DNA of 64,000 nucleotides from Sipunculus nudus (lineage: Eukaryota > Annelida > Sipuncula > Golfingiida > Sipunculidae), in assembly GCA_026874595.1 (NCBI GenBank), contig CM049308.1, positions 78,602,124 through 78,666,123 of the forward strand, written 5' to 3'. The position numbers were made by a program, and so were the translations under genes. Below, piece after piece: positions 37,399 to 52,300 of this stretch. The notes under the pieces are model-generated. The model did no database searches. It saw nothing but the letters and a program-made list of their open reading frames with translations, and was not told the DNA's origin. Position 1 is the stretch's first letter; each line of letters begins with the position of its first letter.

Positions 37399-40300
37399 CT
37401 GAAAAAACACCAGGAAAACAATGGTTATAGAATATGTAACAGACAAACCTGTGATGTAAAAATCAAGTCCGGACTTGGACTCTAGTCTGAACTTGAGTCC
37501 ACTTTTTCAGGGACTTGGACTCTAAGAATCCAGGATTTGGAGGTCAGGACTAAAGATACAAGGCCGAGTCCATCTTAAGTCCAAGGGAAAAAGACTATCA
37601 TATAAACTAGCACTTTCAGATATTCAGACATTAGACTACTTCTCATGAACTCTGGTTTTGTTGTTATTTCGTTACTCTGTCTTGGAAGCTTTGGCAGTGT
37701 TTGATGGTCATATACGTATACACTTTTTTTCCTGTCATTAATTTTTTAATATATTACTTTCCTCTTTATAATATATGTTTACATTTATTACCATCCTTGG
37801 ACAGTACAGGTGTTTGAGTATTTTAAAAAGAGCCACTGACCTGGCCATAGATGCCACCACAGCTATCTGTCACAAAAACTGAAGTGAAAGTTGTAATGAA
37901 GTAGATTAATTTGTTCTCTCACCTGTTCACTGACTACATTGCCCATCTGATGTGGAGGGAGAGATGTGACATATGCCAGAGGGTAGACGTGGTCCATGTA
38001 GACTTTACAGAAGTTCTCCTTCTGTGTCTCTTGGTCCCGCTGAGGGAAAATACGGATCATTATAGATTAAAGACATAGAAAATAAGGATCAATGTAGATT
38101 TAACATCTAAAATCAAGGATCGTTATAGTTTAAAGATTGCTGTGAGCCCTACTGCCATGTTCACTGTAAAATTTGGTTGTTTTATTATGTTTATTATAAT
38201 GTTTATTATATTATTTTCAAAAGATTCTCTAATCAGTAAAACTGCACAAATGCTATTCTTTAAACCTCTAATTCAGGTTGTCAACTTCCATACATTAATA
38301 TATTTTCAATTATGCGGAAACTATCTAGTATCATAAATTACAATATTTTATTAGCTGTATTTATCAAGCACTGAGTGCTTATTTATACTAAGCACTGAAG
38401 GTATACCTGTAAATGATTACTGTGGCAATTCATTTTTGTAAAGTACACACATTACATAAAATCAAGAGATTTATTAAAAGGATAAAGGAAAGACATAATT
38501 AAGTTTTCACTTAGATACATGAACCCTTTGAGACTTTGTTTAACTTTAAAAAAACAAATCTACAGCATACAGAGACCTTATATACTAAAGACATAATCAA
38601 ATTTTCTCTCAGATACAGGAACCTTTATGACTTTATTAAACTTATACTAACTACTCAAAGCTGTAGTAGGTAATTAGACACACACTGCAGACACACACAA
38701 ATCAAACCAATTGCAACTACTTAGTTATACTTAGAGTACACTTATCACTAAACATATATGGGACAATATTAGGAAGGAAAATCACAGACTAAAAAACATA
38801 CATGACAACTCTGCAATTATGACAGTGGGGATGTTTTTATCATCACTGCTGGAATGTGTATCTGTGAACCACAATCACCAGCTGGCCTTACATAATACTC
38901 CTTATGTTATATACTATGCCAATGTAAAATAAGTTTTACGAAGCAGTTGCTGCAATACTATGATGGGAGGTCAAGACTATATAAAATGCATTTTCCAATA
39001 ATTTCCCCCAACGATCAAAGAGTGAATAAATTAAGATCTTGCTGGCCAATAGTATGCTATAAAGTCACATGACAAAGGTTGCCCTGGAACCAAGGTACCT
39101 GGAGACTTGTCACCATGACTTGAAAAACAATATGATATCACAACCCCAGTTCTCATTTTCCAAACCTTTTATTACTTGCATAAGGATTTATGGACCATTG
39201 TCATACTTGCTCATACCTGGAATATATGTTTGTTACAGCAGTTATTTTTATTTTGGCAGATTGCCATCATAGCAGTTACTAATCAACTTCACCTGTCAGT
39301 CATCATCTATTAACAGCCAATTAGATTACAGCAAACTATCTGGTGTGATCATGTGATCATAGGCCCCACCTTTTTTGTTTTTTTTTTTGGTAAATCTATT
39401 CTTTATATGCTTTGGGTATTTTAAACGCACATATCATATCTGCTCATGTACAAGTAGTGACTGTCCTCATAAAATCACGTAACTACTGCATTTTATTAAA
39501 AAATTCACTGAATTTAAATATTAGCTAATTATTAGCTCAGGTTGTAAAATACTATGTGTTTTTTTTTCATTGAGTTTGAGGGTTACAGAGTGTAATTCTC
39601 TTTGTTCAAGACAATTTCAACATCCTTCACTTATGCATATTCACAGCTATCTAATCTTATCAGTGACTGCAGCCAGTAAAGGGCAGTTCACAAGTGAACA
39701 CAAACACTTGAGGGTGGAACAATACATCTCCTCTGTACAGATTTGGCATACTTTTATGTATCATAAGTAGCATCAAAGAGATGAGGGTGACATTACACCA
39801 AGTCTCAGTGCCTGCATTAAGCTCTGGTCAGGACCTTCCAAGCTACTAGTACTCCTGCCACAAACAAAACATCTTTAAAATTTATATACTGTTTATATAA
39901 AATATTCAAAATTAAAGCATTTTATGTGTGTTGAGAGCAGGGCTTTGACCTAATCAACAGTGCACCTATACATTGTAATGAATAGTATATTTAGTGTCTG
40001 ACTATGCACAAGAAAGTATGACATTAAATCAGCCACTTTCTGCATTAAATAAAGTCAGCAGGCCAGTGCATGTCAGGTATTCATCAGGGGCCAGAAATCA
40101 ACTGATCAGCATTTGACTGGCTAACTGCTGACCAACAAACCAATTGAAGGGCCTGTTTCACTAATCCTAAAGTGTGTAGATGACGGTATGGCAAACTTAG
40201 AAGTAAAGAGGGGCAATGACTTGGTACAGAACTCTTATACTACTAAAATGTATCGCATCGTGAATCATGTCATGATTGAACTGGCACCATATGTATCATT

Positions 40301-43300
40301 TCATGACTGAACTGTTGCAATATGTATCATTTAGTGAGTGAACTGTCGAAATATGCATCATATTGTGATTGAAATGTGCATGATGTATCATATCATGACT
40401 GAACTGTTGCAATATGTATCATATCCTCAGTAAACTGTCACAATATGTATCATCTTGAGAAAACTGTCTCAATATGTACATATCGTGAGTAAACTGTCGC
40501 AATATGTATCTTACTGTGAGTGAACTGCTGTAATATTAATCGTATCCTGAGTTAAATGTGGCAATATATATCATATTGAGAGTGAACTGTTGCAATATGT
40601 ACCATATCAAGAGTATACTGTCACATTATGTATCATATTGTGAGTGAACTGTCGCAATATGTATCATACTGTGAGTGTACTGTCACAATATGTATCACAG
40701 CTTGAGTGAACTGTCACAATCTGGATCATATCATGAGAGAACTGTATCATTATGTATTATATTGTGAGAAAAAGTATCATTACAGCCCCTGTTGACTGGG
40801 GCATAGGCTCGTAGTACTTCCCGATAGTATGTTTTATGTATGTAGAAAGTAAATACACAGCATTTTGCTTGTGCACTGGTGACAATTCTTTCCGACATAT
40901 GTTGGAATGATTTAGATGCATAAACACTACATGAACACTACAGGGATACGCAAACCATTTTGGCTTAAAAAGTGGGGGTACTGTGATAATAACTGGTGCA
41001 ATAACTCTTGATACATTGCATTTATGATGCATCACTACAGTCTCACTTCACTTGATTTACAGTTGTAACTGCTATGCAATTTATCATTATTAATATCATT
41101 TGTAACTCAGTTTTGTTATATAATTATATATGTTAATGCTAATCAAATTTTCACAACTATTATCTGTAAAAAAACTTTACTCTTATTCATCACAATGTTA
41201 CCAAAGTACTGACACATTAAATGTCTCAATGCAAATGTCTGCGACCACATGTAGCCCAGATTTTCTCTCATAGTCTCATTCGATAAGCCCAAAGTGATAA
41301 AACTTCAAATTTACACATGAAAACAATGGTAAATCATCAGTTTTGCTGCCAAGTACATGCGACCTGTTGCGACTGATATACATAGTAACACTATCTTTGT
41401 CAAGTATACAGATGAGAGGCTCTTCCCATGAGCACCTGGGAAACTTTGCCAGTCACACATGACCTTTCCAACTGTTGTGGGAAAAAAGATGCTAAACTTG
41501 CGACCTTTAAAAAGTTCTGCAACTACATATTTTACTACAGCATGGTTTGTTGCAAGAAAATAAAATATCTAACATATTTAAAAAATTAACAAAACACATA
41601 CTGTATTTGATGTTATGAGTGCCCCAGGCACTCAAAATTGGTTTTTAACAAATAATTTTGTTACTCAAAAAGCGATGATTCAAATAATGATGATTCAATG
41701 CATAATTTTGCCAATGCAATCTTGCTGTATTATCATTTTGATAAACTGATGTAGTAATGCCACCATGATTAATAATGGTACCAATTTGATTGGTTTAAAG
41801 TTTGTTCCTGTAAAGTTCCTGTTTGGCTGAACATCAACCAATCACTCATCAAGGTTCATATAGCATGTTTGATACATGTTATCAAGTGCTTTTTTTCCAC
41901 TCTCTTTGTGGATTTTTACTAGCATGTTACTTTGTCTTAATTTTACATTCAATGTCTTATGATGTATTAATTATTTTTCTAGAGATGAATATTGTAGTAC
42001 TGAACTTAGAGCAGATGAAACCATTAAAGTTCTGATTGCTGTTATATACATTATAACAGTATATAAAACATACAGAGGTATATTATTTTAATTATAGGCC
42101 TGAAACCTAAGTGAAACAGATCTATGCAATATTTAAAATACTTGTGCAGCTGTATAGGTATACTATGTATTTAAAAATGCATAACAACCAAACACTGGTA
42201 AAACAAAACTTCTACAAAAACTATACTGATAATGGGGAATAAAGCAGGCCAAAGTCTAAATGCTTAACAAAAAAAGTCCTGAACTCTTAAGAACCAGGGT
42301 GTCTACTTTGTTTTTGGGTGTCCAAAGCTGGAGACAACAAACAATACAAGAACATTCTTTTGAGAAGTACAAAAGAAAACTCGACAATAAGTCTGTCTCT
42401 TCAGTTAAAAAATAAACCATTCCAAAATTATCAAAAGCAAAATATGAATAATCTTGTTCAACTAGGCCTGACTGAGAATAACTGCATCAAAATCAATCCT
42501 CATATCCTCCCTCTAGGCAGTGGAGTCATTAGTATGTAATGTTTAATACGGTTAATTGAATAAAATTGTGAATAATAAGAGATTTGTTGCCTACAGCTAC
42601 TGCTGCTGACCCCTACTGGTGAGCTAAAGTACTATTTAATAACTGCCAAGAAATGAACAAAACTAAATTAAGATATCTTTCAAAAGGGTCTTTTCTAAAT
42701 AACAGTACCCTTTATTCTGAAATACTTGCTATTATATATTACTGTAAACATTTTTATCTCTAAAGTGGCCACCTTGTTTCAATTTATGCAAAACGTATTG
42801 ACTGAAACAGAATTAAAAGTATTAATGTAATGTATTTCCAATAGCACCAGTGATTAATAAAAGTGAGTATGGTGTAATTTAGAACCAGTTAATCCAGTTG
42901 ATCCGGATTGCACTCATTTGTCATTAAGCTCAGCTCTTTGGCATGTCCCATGAAATGGTATTTTAGCCGCAGAATAAAACACAAATTTATCTTTGGTAGT
43001 GCTTATATTTCTGTTTAAATAAAACACGTTGGGCTCCTGTCTATAGCTTATGGAAGAGGGAAAAAAATATAGTGATGAGTCATACTGTTACAATGACGCC
43101 CTCTGACTTTCAGGTACCAGGGTATTATATATATAGGATTTGGGAATAAAACACACAGGCTTCAGTACAAATATAATTTCAAACTTAAAATTTCATGATA
43201 CATAACTGCACTGACTGGAGTTATGAAGCATGGATTTTCAGCACTGGAACCCAAACAAAGTATCACTTGGCTGAAGCAAATACCTAGCATGTGGATTGTC

Positions 43301-46300
43301 ATTATTTGTAAGTTTGAACTATGTATATACAGAGTTCTTTAATTCCAGTGGTGGACAAATGAGCTATGTCAAACTAGAGTGTACTTCAGAGTCGTCTTAC
43401 ATCTGTACACTCCTTTCACAGTGGTTATATATTGCAGTCACCTCAGACATCCTTTGGTGTAACAGCTGCTTTGTATGGCTGGTTCTCCTGGCATGAACAC
43501 CAGGGTGTGCACAGAATTGTAATCACACCACTAAAAGCATGCTATTGCATTGTGCATCCAGCCCATATTTAAATATGTGACACCTGCTCTCGTTGGTTTG
43601 ATTACATCAGGGTTCCTGCACCTCTTGGGCAAAGCAAATTAAAGACCTTTTTTAAGACCAGCATACAGGAAATTTCAGACCTTTTTATACATACAATTCT
43701 CTAATGGCCCTACCATGCTTTAAAACTACACCTAGCATCAGTTGGAGAGACTTATACCTGTACTCCTGATGTTTGCAGAGTGTTCATTTATTAGCCGGGG
43801 AGTCCTCAGCATCAACTGAGATCTTTTTTTACAATTAACCGCAGCAAATTCTCCTAAACTGTCTCAAGCTTACATTTGATCACCTAACTGTTTGTGCAGT
43901 CTCATTATATTAGGATAGGCGAAATCAAATTTTTAAGACTTATTTCAGGGTTCCTGGCATTTGAAAAGCCTTTTCAAAGCCTAAACAAGGAACCTATGGG
44001 TCACTGTGCTCAGCTGAAGTTAACCTTGAAGGTAAAAATCTAAAATAATATCAAATGGAGATAAAGTGTAAGAGGAAGAGGTAATAAAGGCCATGGTTGG
44101 TTTATATGATTGGTTTGTACTGATGAGCAAGAAATTGTTGCAAATAATATTTTGTGACCTGACCATGTGTTTCCTAATGTTGAAACTGAAGCATGTGAGC
44201 AGTTTGTGAAAAAATGATCTGTACAATTACCATGATCATTAGTTGGCTTTTCGATTAACTGTTGACATTTCAGTAGTTTACACATTTGTTCAATCGAATC
44301 TTTTTTTTTTGTATAATATATATTATTAAATATATGTTTTTTTTTATGAAATGTATACAGTTGAAATATAACTAATTAACAACATAAAACATGGCAAACA
44401 AAGCCTGATCTCAAATTCTGCTGATGCAGGAAAATAATGAACAAATGTTTGTAATAAATCCTCATTTTTTTATCACATCAATTTTTTTTAAATTTAAGTT
44501 TATATTTCTATACATTTTCAATATAACATATATATCTGAATATAAAAGTTGATTCATAATTCTCAATTGCATCATCATAAATCTCAATCTTGTCAGATAA
44601 CACCACATCATGCATACAAATGTTTATTTTTTTTTTTTACCACAAAAAAATATCTTTTAAATCTGCAAAACAATAAATATCTAAAAAAAATACTTGATTT
44701 AAATTTTACAATTTTTAATCGTGTCTCTATTTATCCATAATGTGCTTCATATTTTATCATAATTTAAGCATACTGATGGGTTCCATTATGATTGGTAAAA
44801 TCATTTAAAAGAAAAATGATTTCTTTAAAAATGCTACATTACACAACATTGCATCTTCTGGATTACACCTTGAATTACTTTTTCAAGGAAAGTTTTTGCA
44901 TATCAGAGTGGAAGCAGCATTACAATTAAGGAGATACAGTGAAAACAATAACAATACTGCATAACACTTGGTGGGTTGTGTTTGGGGGGGGGGGGGGGGT
45001 CACTGGGGTGGTGATATGAGAATAACTGTACACCTGTCACAGCAGGGGATCTCCCCAAGTGACTGTAACAAATCAGAAACCCTGGCATAGCTGACTTCCA
45101 GTGACCTGGAGTGGGACCCTGCATCTGTAATCTGTAAACAAACCAAATGACTTCAATAGAGCCTCAAGAAAAAAATCAATAACTAGCTTAATTTTCAAGC
45201 TTTTACTTCCAAATTTCAGATTTAAACAAATTAAATATTTATGTTTACATGCTGTGAAAATTAAATCAATGGTACTTACAGGGAAAAAACGTGCCATGGT
45301 CAAAGTTGGGCAAAATTTAAGGTACTGATTTTATTTTTATGCTAATTACTTAAAAAATTTACAAAATTCAGATCTAATTTTGGGTAAACAATTGAATCTT
45401 AATTAAACATAGTTATATACTTGGGAAAACAGACTCTAGTTTCAAAATTTTTCATGTTAAGTGAGTAAATATTTTTCCTGATTTTTTACAAAGTCCATTA
45501 TGTTTGGGCCCATAACTTAAAGAATTTATACTGAACAGACTTAATTTCTGGCATGTACATAGGAACTATATAGAAGAATATTTATGGTAAATATGAGGAA
45601 AAACAGATGAGTGGTTTTGATATTAGGCAGTCCTGAAGTGTGAAAATAGGATTTTAATAAAAAATTGAGGTTTTTCCTTAATTTCTCAAAGGAACGAAGT
45701 CGCAAAGACCCAGTTTTCGGCTTGGTAGGAGATCTTGGGGACATCTAACATTATGCTGAATTTTGGATTCCTAGGTCTTACGGTTTCAAAACGTGCCACA
45801 TCTACGGACGGACGGACGGACGGACGGACGGACGACGGACAATGGACCACGACTATAGCTCAGATGACTTATAGTCAGCTGAGCTAAAAATGCAAAATAA
45901 AAAATTAGACCTTTTAAGGCCCCCCAGAAAGCCTGTCTCATTGATCCGATTCTTGGCCCTAAGTGAGAATACGAGTGATCAGACCAACAAGGGGGGGTGT
46001 CGCATGTTTAAAATTGCGCAATGCAATACCATGCTTTGAGTGGTCTGATTACAATTCTGTGCACACCCTGGTGTTTCAGCCCAGAGAACCTTACCATACA
46101 AAGCAGTGGATATTCAAAAGGATGTCTGGGGTGACTATAATGTATAACCACTGTGGCAGGAGCTTGAGTTATTCATGAATCAGAGAGTATATCATAGTAT
46201 ATAAAACCAATGATCATAGCATACAATTTTTATTAACCAAAAAGTGGCACTCTCAATTAAATGGACTGTACCTTGTAATAAAAGATATGGTTGCTGAACT

Positions 46301-49300
46301 CAGCTGTTAGCTTGGTATACAATTCAAACACAGGGTATAAACAAGGGGAAATAAAACCAAACCATCAATCAAGGAAAAAATTAAAAGGTGTGTCATTTTA
46401 ATTCAATAAACAAACAAACAAACAAACAGGACGACAGAAAATTCCAAAAATTGAAGAATTCAAACAAATGAATTCTCAGGTTAAGATTAGAACACAAGCT
46501 GCCTACTAGATTCTGGCTCATTCTTCTATGCTGTGTAAGGATAAATATAAACCACTGTGACTTTCCTGTGGATATGCCCAGTCAGAGGTATATAACTTAT
46601 TATATAAGAGAGTGAGCTGAAAACTAATTTAATGGTAAATGCAGAACACTATCTTTCCTCTGGAGTAACATAAATGAGAGGTATTAATACAAGAAGCTGA
46701 ATAAGGATAACTGAATAATTTAGCATATAAAGACTTGGAACATTGTGATTTAAACTGCACAAGTTAATTAAAATCAAGCATCATGCATCAGGTCTATATA
46801 CAATATAATGTCAAACTTATCATGCACTGTCATGCTCAAGTGTAAGTAAAAGTGCAGTACAGGTGATCCCAAGATATTTAATTACTGCACCAGCTTCCTC
46901 GCCAGAGGTAAGTCATTTATGAGAGCTGATGGTGTCACTAGGGGCACAGCTGGGGTAAAAATTACTTTAGATTGAGTGATATTACTCTCAGGATGGTCAC
47001 CTGTACTGCATTTTTACTGTATACTGTATACTAACTAAATGCTACATTCTAAAGTTATCTGCATGTATGTGTATTTGTGTCAACAGACAGGCACACTACT
47101 ATGTACATTAATTATTTAATCCCTTCAAGTTTTTTTTATAAGCCTTGAGTCTATTAATTTCTTCTAAAATTAAATAAATAAATACAAAATCATTCCATGG
47201 TATTCTTACCTTGTCTGCTCGTTTTGTTACTTTCAGTTTCTCAGACCATGCCACCTTAAATGATCATATTATAAACTTATCATTATTTGTATTTTCAAAA
47301 TAAGGATTAAAAGGCTGTTTAAGCAATAACATGTGAAGCAAAACTGTTATATCAAATATGGATATGGCTTGTGGTCTCTGTTTTCAGAAAGTAAATTTGA
47401 TGAAATAATCTCAGTAAAAGTTTACATATGATTTAAATTTTAATATTGCGATGACAAAATGTGGTTCCTTTGAATTATCATCTCGTTCTTTAAAATTGTC
47501 AACATTTTGTCAAAACATAAACAGGTGCCTCCATATCTGGTCAGGTTTTTCTCATTATGAACAAAATGGAAATTGATGATATTCTGCACTAAATTTCCAT
47601 TTTTTTATTTTGCATAAAAAAACATGATTTACATTCATGGGAAATTGCAAAATTGGTAACACAATGGTCAGCTGATATAACCAGAACCAATCAGAAGTTA
47701 AATAGCAAGAGCAAAATGTTTAATACAACAGGTCATGTGACACTGTGTTAGCCCATTGGCCATGTGACAATGTATTAGCCAATCAAATGTAAGCAAAAAT
47801 TGCCACACTTACTCTCAAAACATCCATGATGTCAGGCTGGTCTACTATGGTTGGAAAAGAGGTGAGAAGAGGGTGGTGGATCAGTTCTGAAAAAAAACAG
47901 AGAAAGTAATTTAAGTAATTGCTGATTTCAAGCTTGATTGTTAACCTAACAATAACCCCTCAACACTCCTAGGTCATGATACAATAGTTCTGACATCAAC
48001 AGAATATCACATTTATTTATAAACAAGTGACCCATGGGTCATGACACTCAGCTGACAAGCATGACCTGTATTTAAAGCCTGATGGTATACCATATGGTAT
48101 CTGACCATACTTGGAAGATGGAAGGTTTGGGATAAAAAGTCTGACTTGAAATGCATGCACAACTTTTTTCAAGAAGCTGGTGCTGTGACATTGACCTTTG
48201 ACCCTAAGACCTAAATATCAAAAGGTTTGTTCCTCTATTGACATGTAAGGTTTGGGATGATTATTTTGGCTATAAGAATTAATTCTGGGAGGAGCAAACA
48301 CACCCCGTAACTTAGAGAATATAGGTCACAGTGACCTAATTTCAGATCTGCAAGGAGATCTTTTTAGAACCTCTAAGACTGCATAAGGTTCATGTATCTA
48401 GCCCTTACAGTTACAATTTGTGCCCTGCTAACGGCCGGACGGCTGGCCGGATGGACAGACGGAAGGACGACGGTCAAAGACCCATCACTATAGCACAGAA
48501 TGACTAAAAGTCAGCTGAGCTAAATATCACAGAAAATGCACTGACAAAAGGATTTCTAATTCTAAGGTGGCTAACAGGCAGACATAATGGATTTCTGACA
48601 AGTCTGACATTTAGTCCAATATTTTTTATTATCACTGCTTTTTAATGGGATCAGCAGGGTAGGTAAACTGCAAAACCTGAAAGAAAAGAAATGCAGAAAG
48701 CATGACTAAAGGTCTTTTATATTTGCTGATTTATATAAAATTATTCAGATATCTAGGAAACTAAGTTTATTGCTATAATTCCATAAAATAAACTGCAAAA
48801 TGTTCCCATCATCTTATAAATCAGTAGCTAAACCTTAATACTATATTCTCACAGTCTTAATGCCTGGCTGAAGCATTCCGGTAACAGTGTTTTTGTTATG
48901 CAGTAACAAGGTATTTATCACTCAGCCTTATCACTTAATAGGCTGATACAAAAGAGAGTCATATGTCACCAGCATCACTCACAATTACAGCCAAACAGTG
49001 AGATGTACCATAACCAATGGTTATATTTACAAGAAAAATAGAGATGGTCTACAAAATAAGTTATTGTGAACATCCCTGACCTATGACCTCGGCCTCTTGC
49101 CCACATATCAACTGGATTCTTTCTAAATGATGGGTAACTACTAACCACTTACATCTGGCCGGGTGTAATTACTTGGCAACCAATGAGTGAATAACTTAGA
49201 CCTGCAACCTTTAACCTCCTGACCAGCTGACCTCAAAATCAATTAGTTATTTCTTCATGCAAAAAGACCCATAAATATGAAGTTTGAATCACATTCAGTG

Positions 49301-52300
49301 AAGCATAGATGTGGCATATATGAAAGACTGAAGGTTTGGGTTGAACAGTTTCACTTGAAATATGTTCACAAGCGTTTTGAACAATATTGTGACCTTGACC
49401 TTTGACTTTTTGAACTCAACATCAATAGGCTTCTTCCCCTATTGGTAGGTAAGCCATATATGACAGATGGAAAGTATAGATTGAAAAGTTTGCCTGAAAA
49501 TGACTCCATGCAAGAAGAGGGTGCTGTGAACTTGACCTTTGACCTCAAAATCAACAGGTCTTTTCCCCTGTTGGCAAAGAAGCGATACCAGTGCTGAAAG
49601 GTTTGGAATGAAAGGTCTAGCTTGAAATGTGTCCACAACCTTTTCCAAGAAGTGGATCCTGTGACCCTGACCTTTGACCTTGTGACCTCAACATCTATAG
49701 GATTCTTCTCCCACTTAGTAGGTGAGCTATATGTGAAAGATCAAAGAATTGGGATGAAAGGTTTGGCCTAAAATGCATCCACAGGCTTTTCAAAGAAGTT
49801 GGTTCTGTGACCTTGACCTTGTGACCTCAAAATAATTATGGTTCTTCCCCTGTTGGTAGGTGAGCTGTATGTGAAAGATGTAAGGTTTGGGATGAAAATT
49901 TTGGCTAAAAGAATTATTTCTGGGGGGTGCAAACACACCCCATAACTTCGAGAATATAGGTCGCAGTGACCTAATTTCAGGTTTGCAAGGAGATCTTTTT
50001 AGAACCTCTAAGACTGCATAGGGTTCATGGCCCTAGCATGACTGAAAGTCAGCTGAGCTAAAAAGGATAATTTTTAACTTTTGCAAATCCACTCCCCATT
50101 GTTTTGTTCTTTGCTCAACTAGGGAAACTGATTGTACTTTGTTGTCTCCAGTCACATGACATGCTAATTGTTTTTCTTTCTCATCAGAATATGGCCATAA
50201 GAATATTATGGTTATTTATATAACCAAAAAAAAATCTGAGCTACATTGTATGCTGATTATGTGTTAAAATCTTCAAGGTTTTGACTGCTCCCTGGTCTAC
50301 ACTGGAGTTCACCTGATTCAAGAGGTTGTGTCAGATAGCGGTAGATAGGTTGTAGTTAGAGAACTCTTTCTTAACTCATATCTAGCTGAATGCACTCACC
50401 AGTTGACTGCATATCAATGCGGTCTCTAAACAAGGCATCAGCCAGGAGCTGTCTGTAGAATGACAAGTACTGGATGTATGCTGTGCTGCTAACCATCACG
50501 TCAGGCAGGGTACTGCAAAATACAGAGAATAAATGTACAATGTGGATAGATATTTATATATGCATAACTAAAGTTAGATCCCTCCAAACTGGTGAGCCAA
50601 AAGAGCCATGACACCCCAGTTACCTGCAAAATTTAATAAAAGAATCTAATGAAAAATCACATCCATTGAAAAAATAATTTCCTGGACCAGTGATCCTCTG
50701 GACAAAAACACTGCAACTTATGACTTATTTTATGTAAATATATAATCACTGATGTGCAAATTAGATTATATAAGCATGGCAACACTGAGAATATATGTAA
50801 TTACATAGTTATATATAAAGTGTTCTTACTCCAGGAAATCCTTTTGTTCCTTTGTGGGTTGCATCACCTTCACTGCAAGTCTGGGCTGCTTATTCCCTGA
50901 TATCATTGTTTTAAATTTGCTTGCAGAGGCTACAAAAGAAAGGCATTTAAGAAAATGTGAATAAAATGAATGAAGCAAATATTTATAAATACAATTATCA
51001 AATTTTAATTTGTATTTTCCTCTTTTCTCTTCAAAATGACAGGCATAATACATGTGGAACTTAATATCTAGAGATGACATTAAAAAATATAATGGTAAAT
51101 AGCATTTTGATATTTTACTTTTAAATTAATCATTTAAACACATTAATTTGATGATGACCAATAAATAATGAAAATAAATATGTCAATAACAAAAGACTTG
51201 TTAAAAAGTTCAAATTAGACTATTTCAAACAGTAAACAACCAGCGGAAGAAAAGGTGTGAAAAAATAAAAGGATGCTACTGGAGGGCATAACTGACATGT
51301 TTCATTTAACAAATTTAAACTTAACAAAACATCCTGAATACCATCAAACCAGGATTAAAATACTAAAATAAAGCCCGTAAATTAATTGGATTTTTAAATA
51401 TTTAAAAAAAATTTGTCAGTATTTCCTTCCTTTAATAAGATTCATGCCTCAGTTTTCCCAGTTACCTTATGTTTCAATAAGTACCTACCAGCTGAAAATA
51501 ATTTTCTTTAATGAAGAGGACATGATATGCCTGTCATGAAAATATGATTTTAAGAAATGTCAAAGTCTGGTGACCTAAGACATTAATGAAAATGGACAAA
51601 TTTTGTTGAGTATCAAACCCAGGTGAGATTAGGGTGATAAACATCAATAGCATGTTTCACAAGAATCCACTGAATTCTGTATAAATAATTGTCTGTGACC
51701 AGACAGGCCACAAAAAGCATACAAGCAGCCATACAGACAGACATTGTCTATACCATACTGTGACCCCATCTCAACTTTAATATGGAGTTCTCTAGCTCAC
51801 CTCTCCGGCTGATCTGTGGGTCTACCTCAACACCTTTCTCGTAAGGTGTCCCACCATTCACATACAGATCGTGGTTTCTGTAACAGCAAAGGAAACATCA
51901 AGTGTTCAAAGTATCAATAAAGTCTGTAGTCTCAGGCAGCATTTGATTTGATTGCTTTACAATAAAAAGTATTGTAAACTGATTTTTGTCCTGAATGTTT
52001 AGTTGACAGAGTTGTCACCATTTATATTGTTTTTTAACTGCACTTGATTAATATAGTTTGATTATGATTATGCTGTCATATTATTATGTTGGAATGATTT
52101 TTTTTCCCTAAAAGCTTGCTGACTGTTACCATTATTATCATTATAAGAGGAGAGAGGATTACAAAGATCATTACTGGGTTAACCTGCATGTGCTCACACA
52201 GAATGACATTTTATGATAGGTAAAAGGAAAATCTTGACAAATAATTTCAAGAAAAGTTGTGAATACCTTGCTGCTGATATTAATAACTGGAATATCAGCA

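Larger units (their letters stand above)
43494..46078. mobile_element. DNA transposon/MITE with about 110-bp inverted ends, split by a family 1 insertion
   Basis: The left end TGAACACCAGGGTGTGCACA and following bases match the inverse of the right end (46078 going left, TGAAACACCAGGGTGTGCAC) for over 100 bp: shared blocks GAATTGTAATCA, CCACT.AAAGCATG, TATTGCATTG. Removing the 1.9-kb nested element leaves about 0.69 kb. The left half also contains CAGGGTTCCTGCACC, a motif common in hAT-type MITEs. No transposase. Confidence 0.7.
38040..47209 (-). other. NPHP1 9.2-kb intron
   Basis: Longest intron in the window. It holds a minisatellite (40235-40775), a transposon with long inverted ends interrupted by a family 1 element (43494-46078) and a small MITE (46845-47018). 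38040-40230 and 40780-43490 are AT-rich with no gene or repeat recognised, apart from a short perfect hairpin with GAGTGCC arms near 41618. Confidence 0.7.

Noticed and set aside
40235-40775. Regularly spaced repeats resembling a CRISPR array
   Set aside because: Units are contiguous and degenerate without unique spacers, in a spliced eukaryotic gene; it is a minisatellite.
41607-41634. Perfect hairpin GAGTGCC CCA GGCACTC
   Set aside because: Short arms, no flanking structure or repeat copies seen; likely chance.
47700-47795. Doubled CCATTGGCCATGTGAC / AGCCAATCA motifs, possible CCAAT promoter boxes
   Set aside because: They lie in an NPHP1 intron close to an exon, with no transcription start evidence; a short local duplication is enough to explain them.
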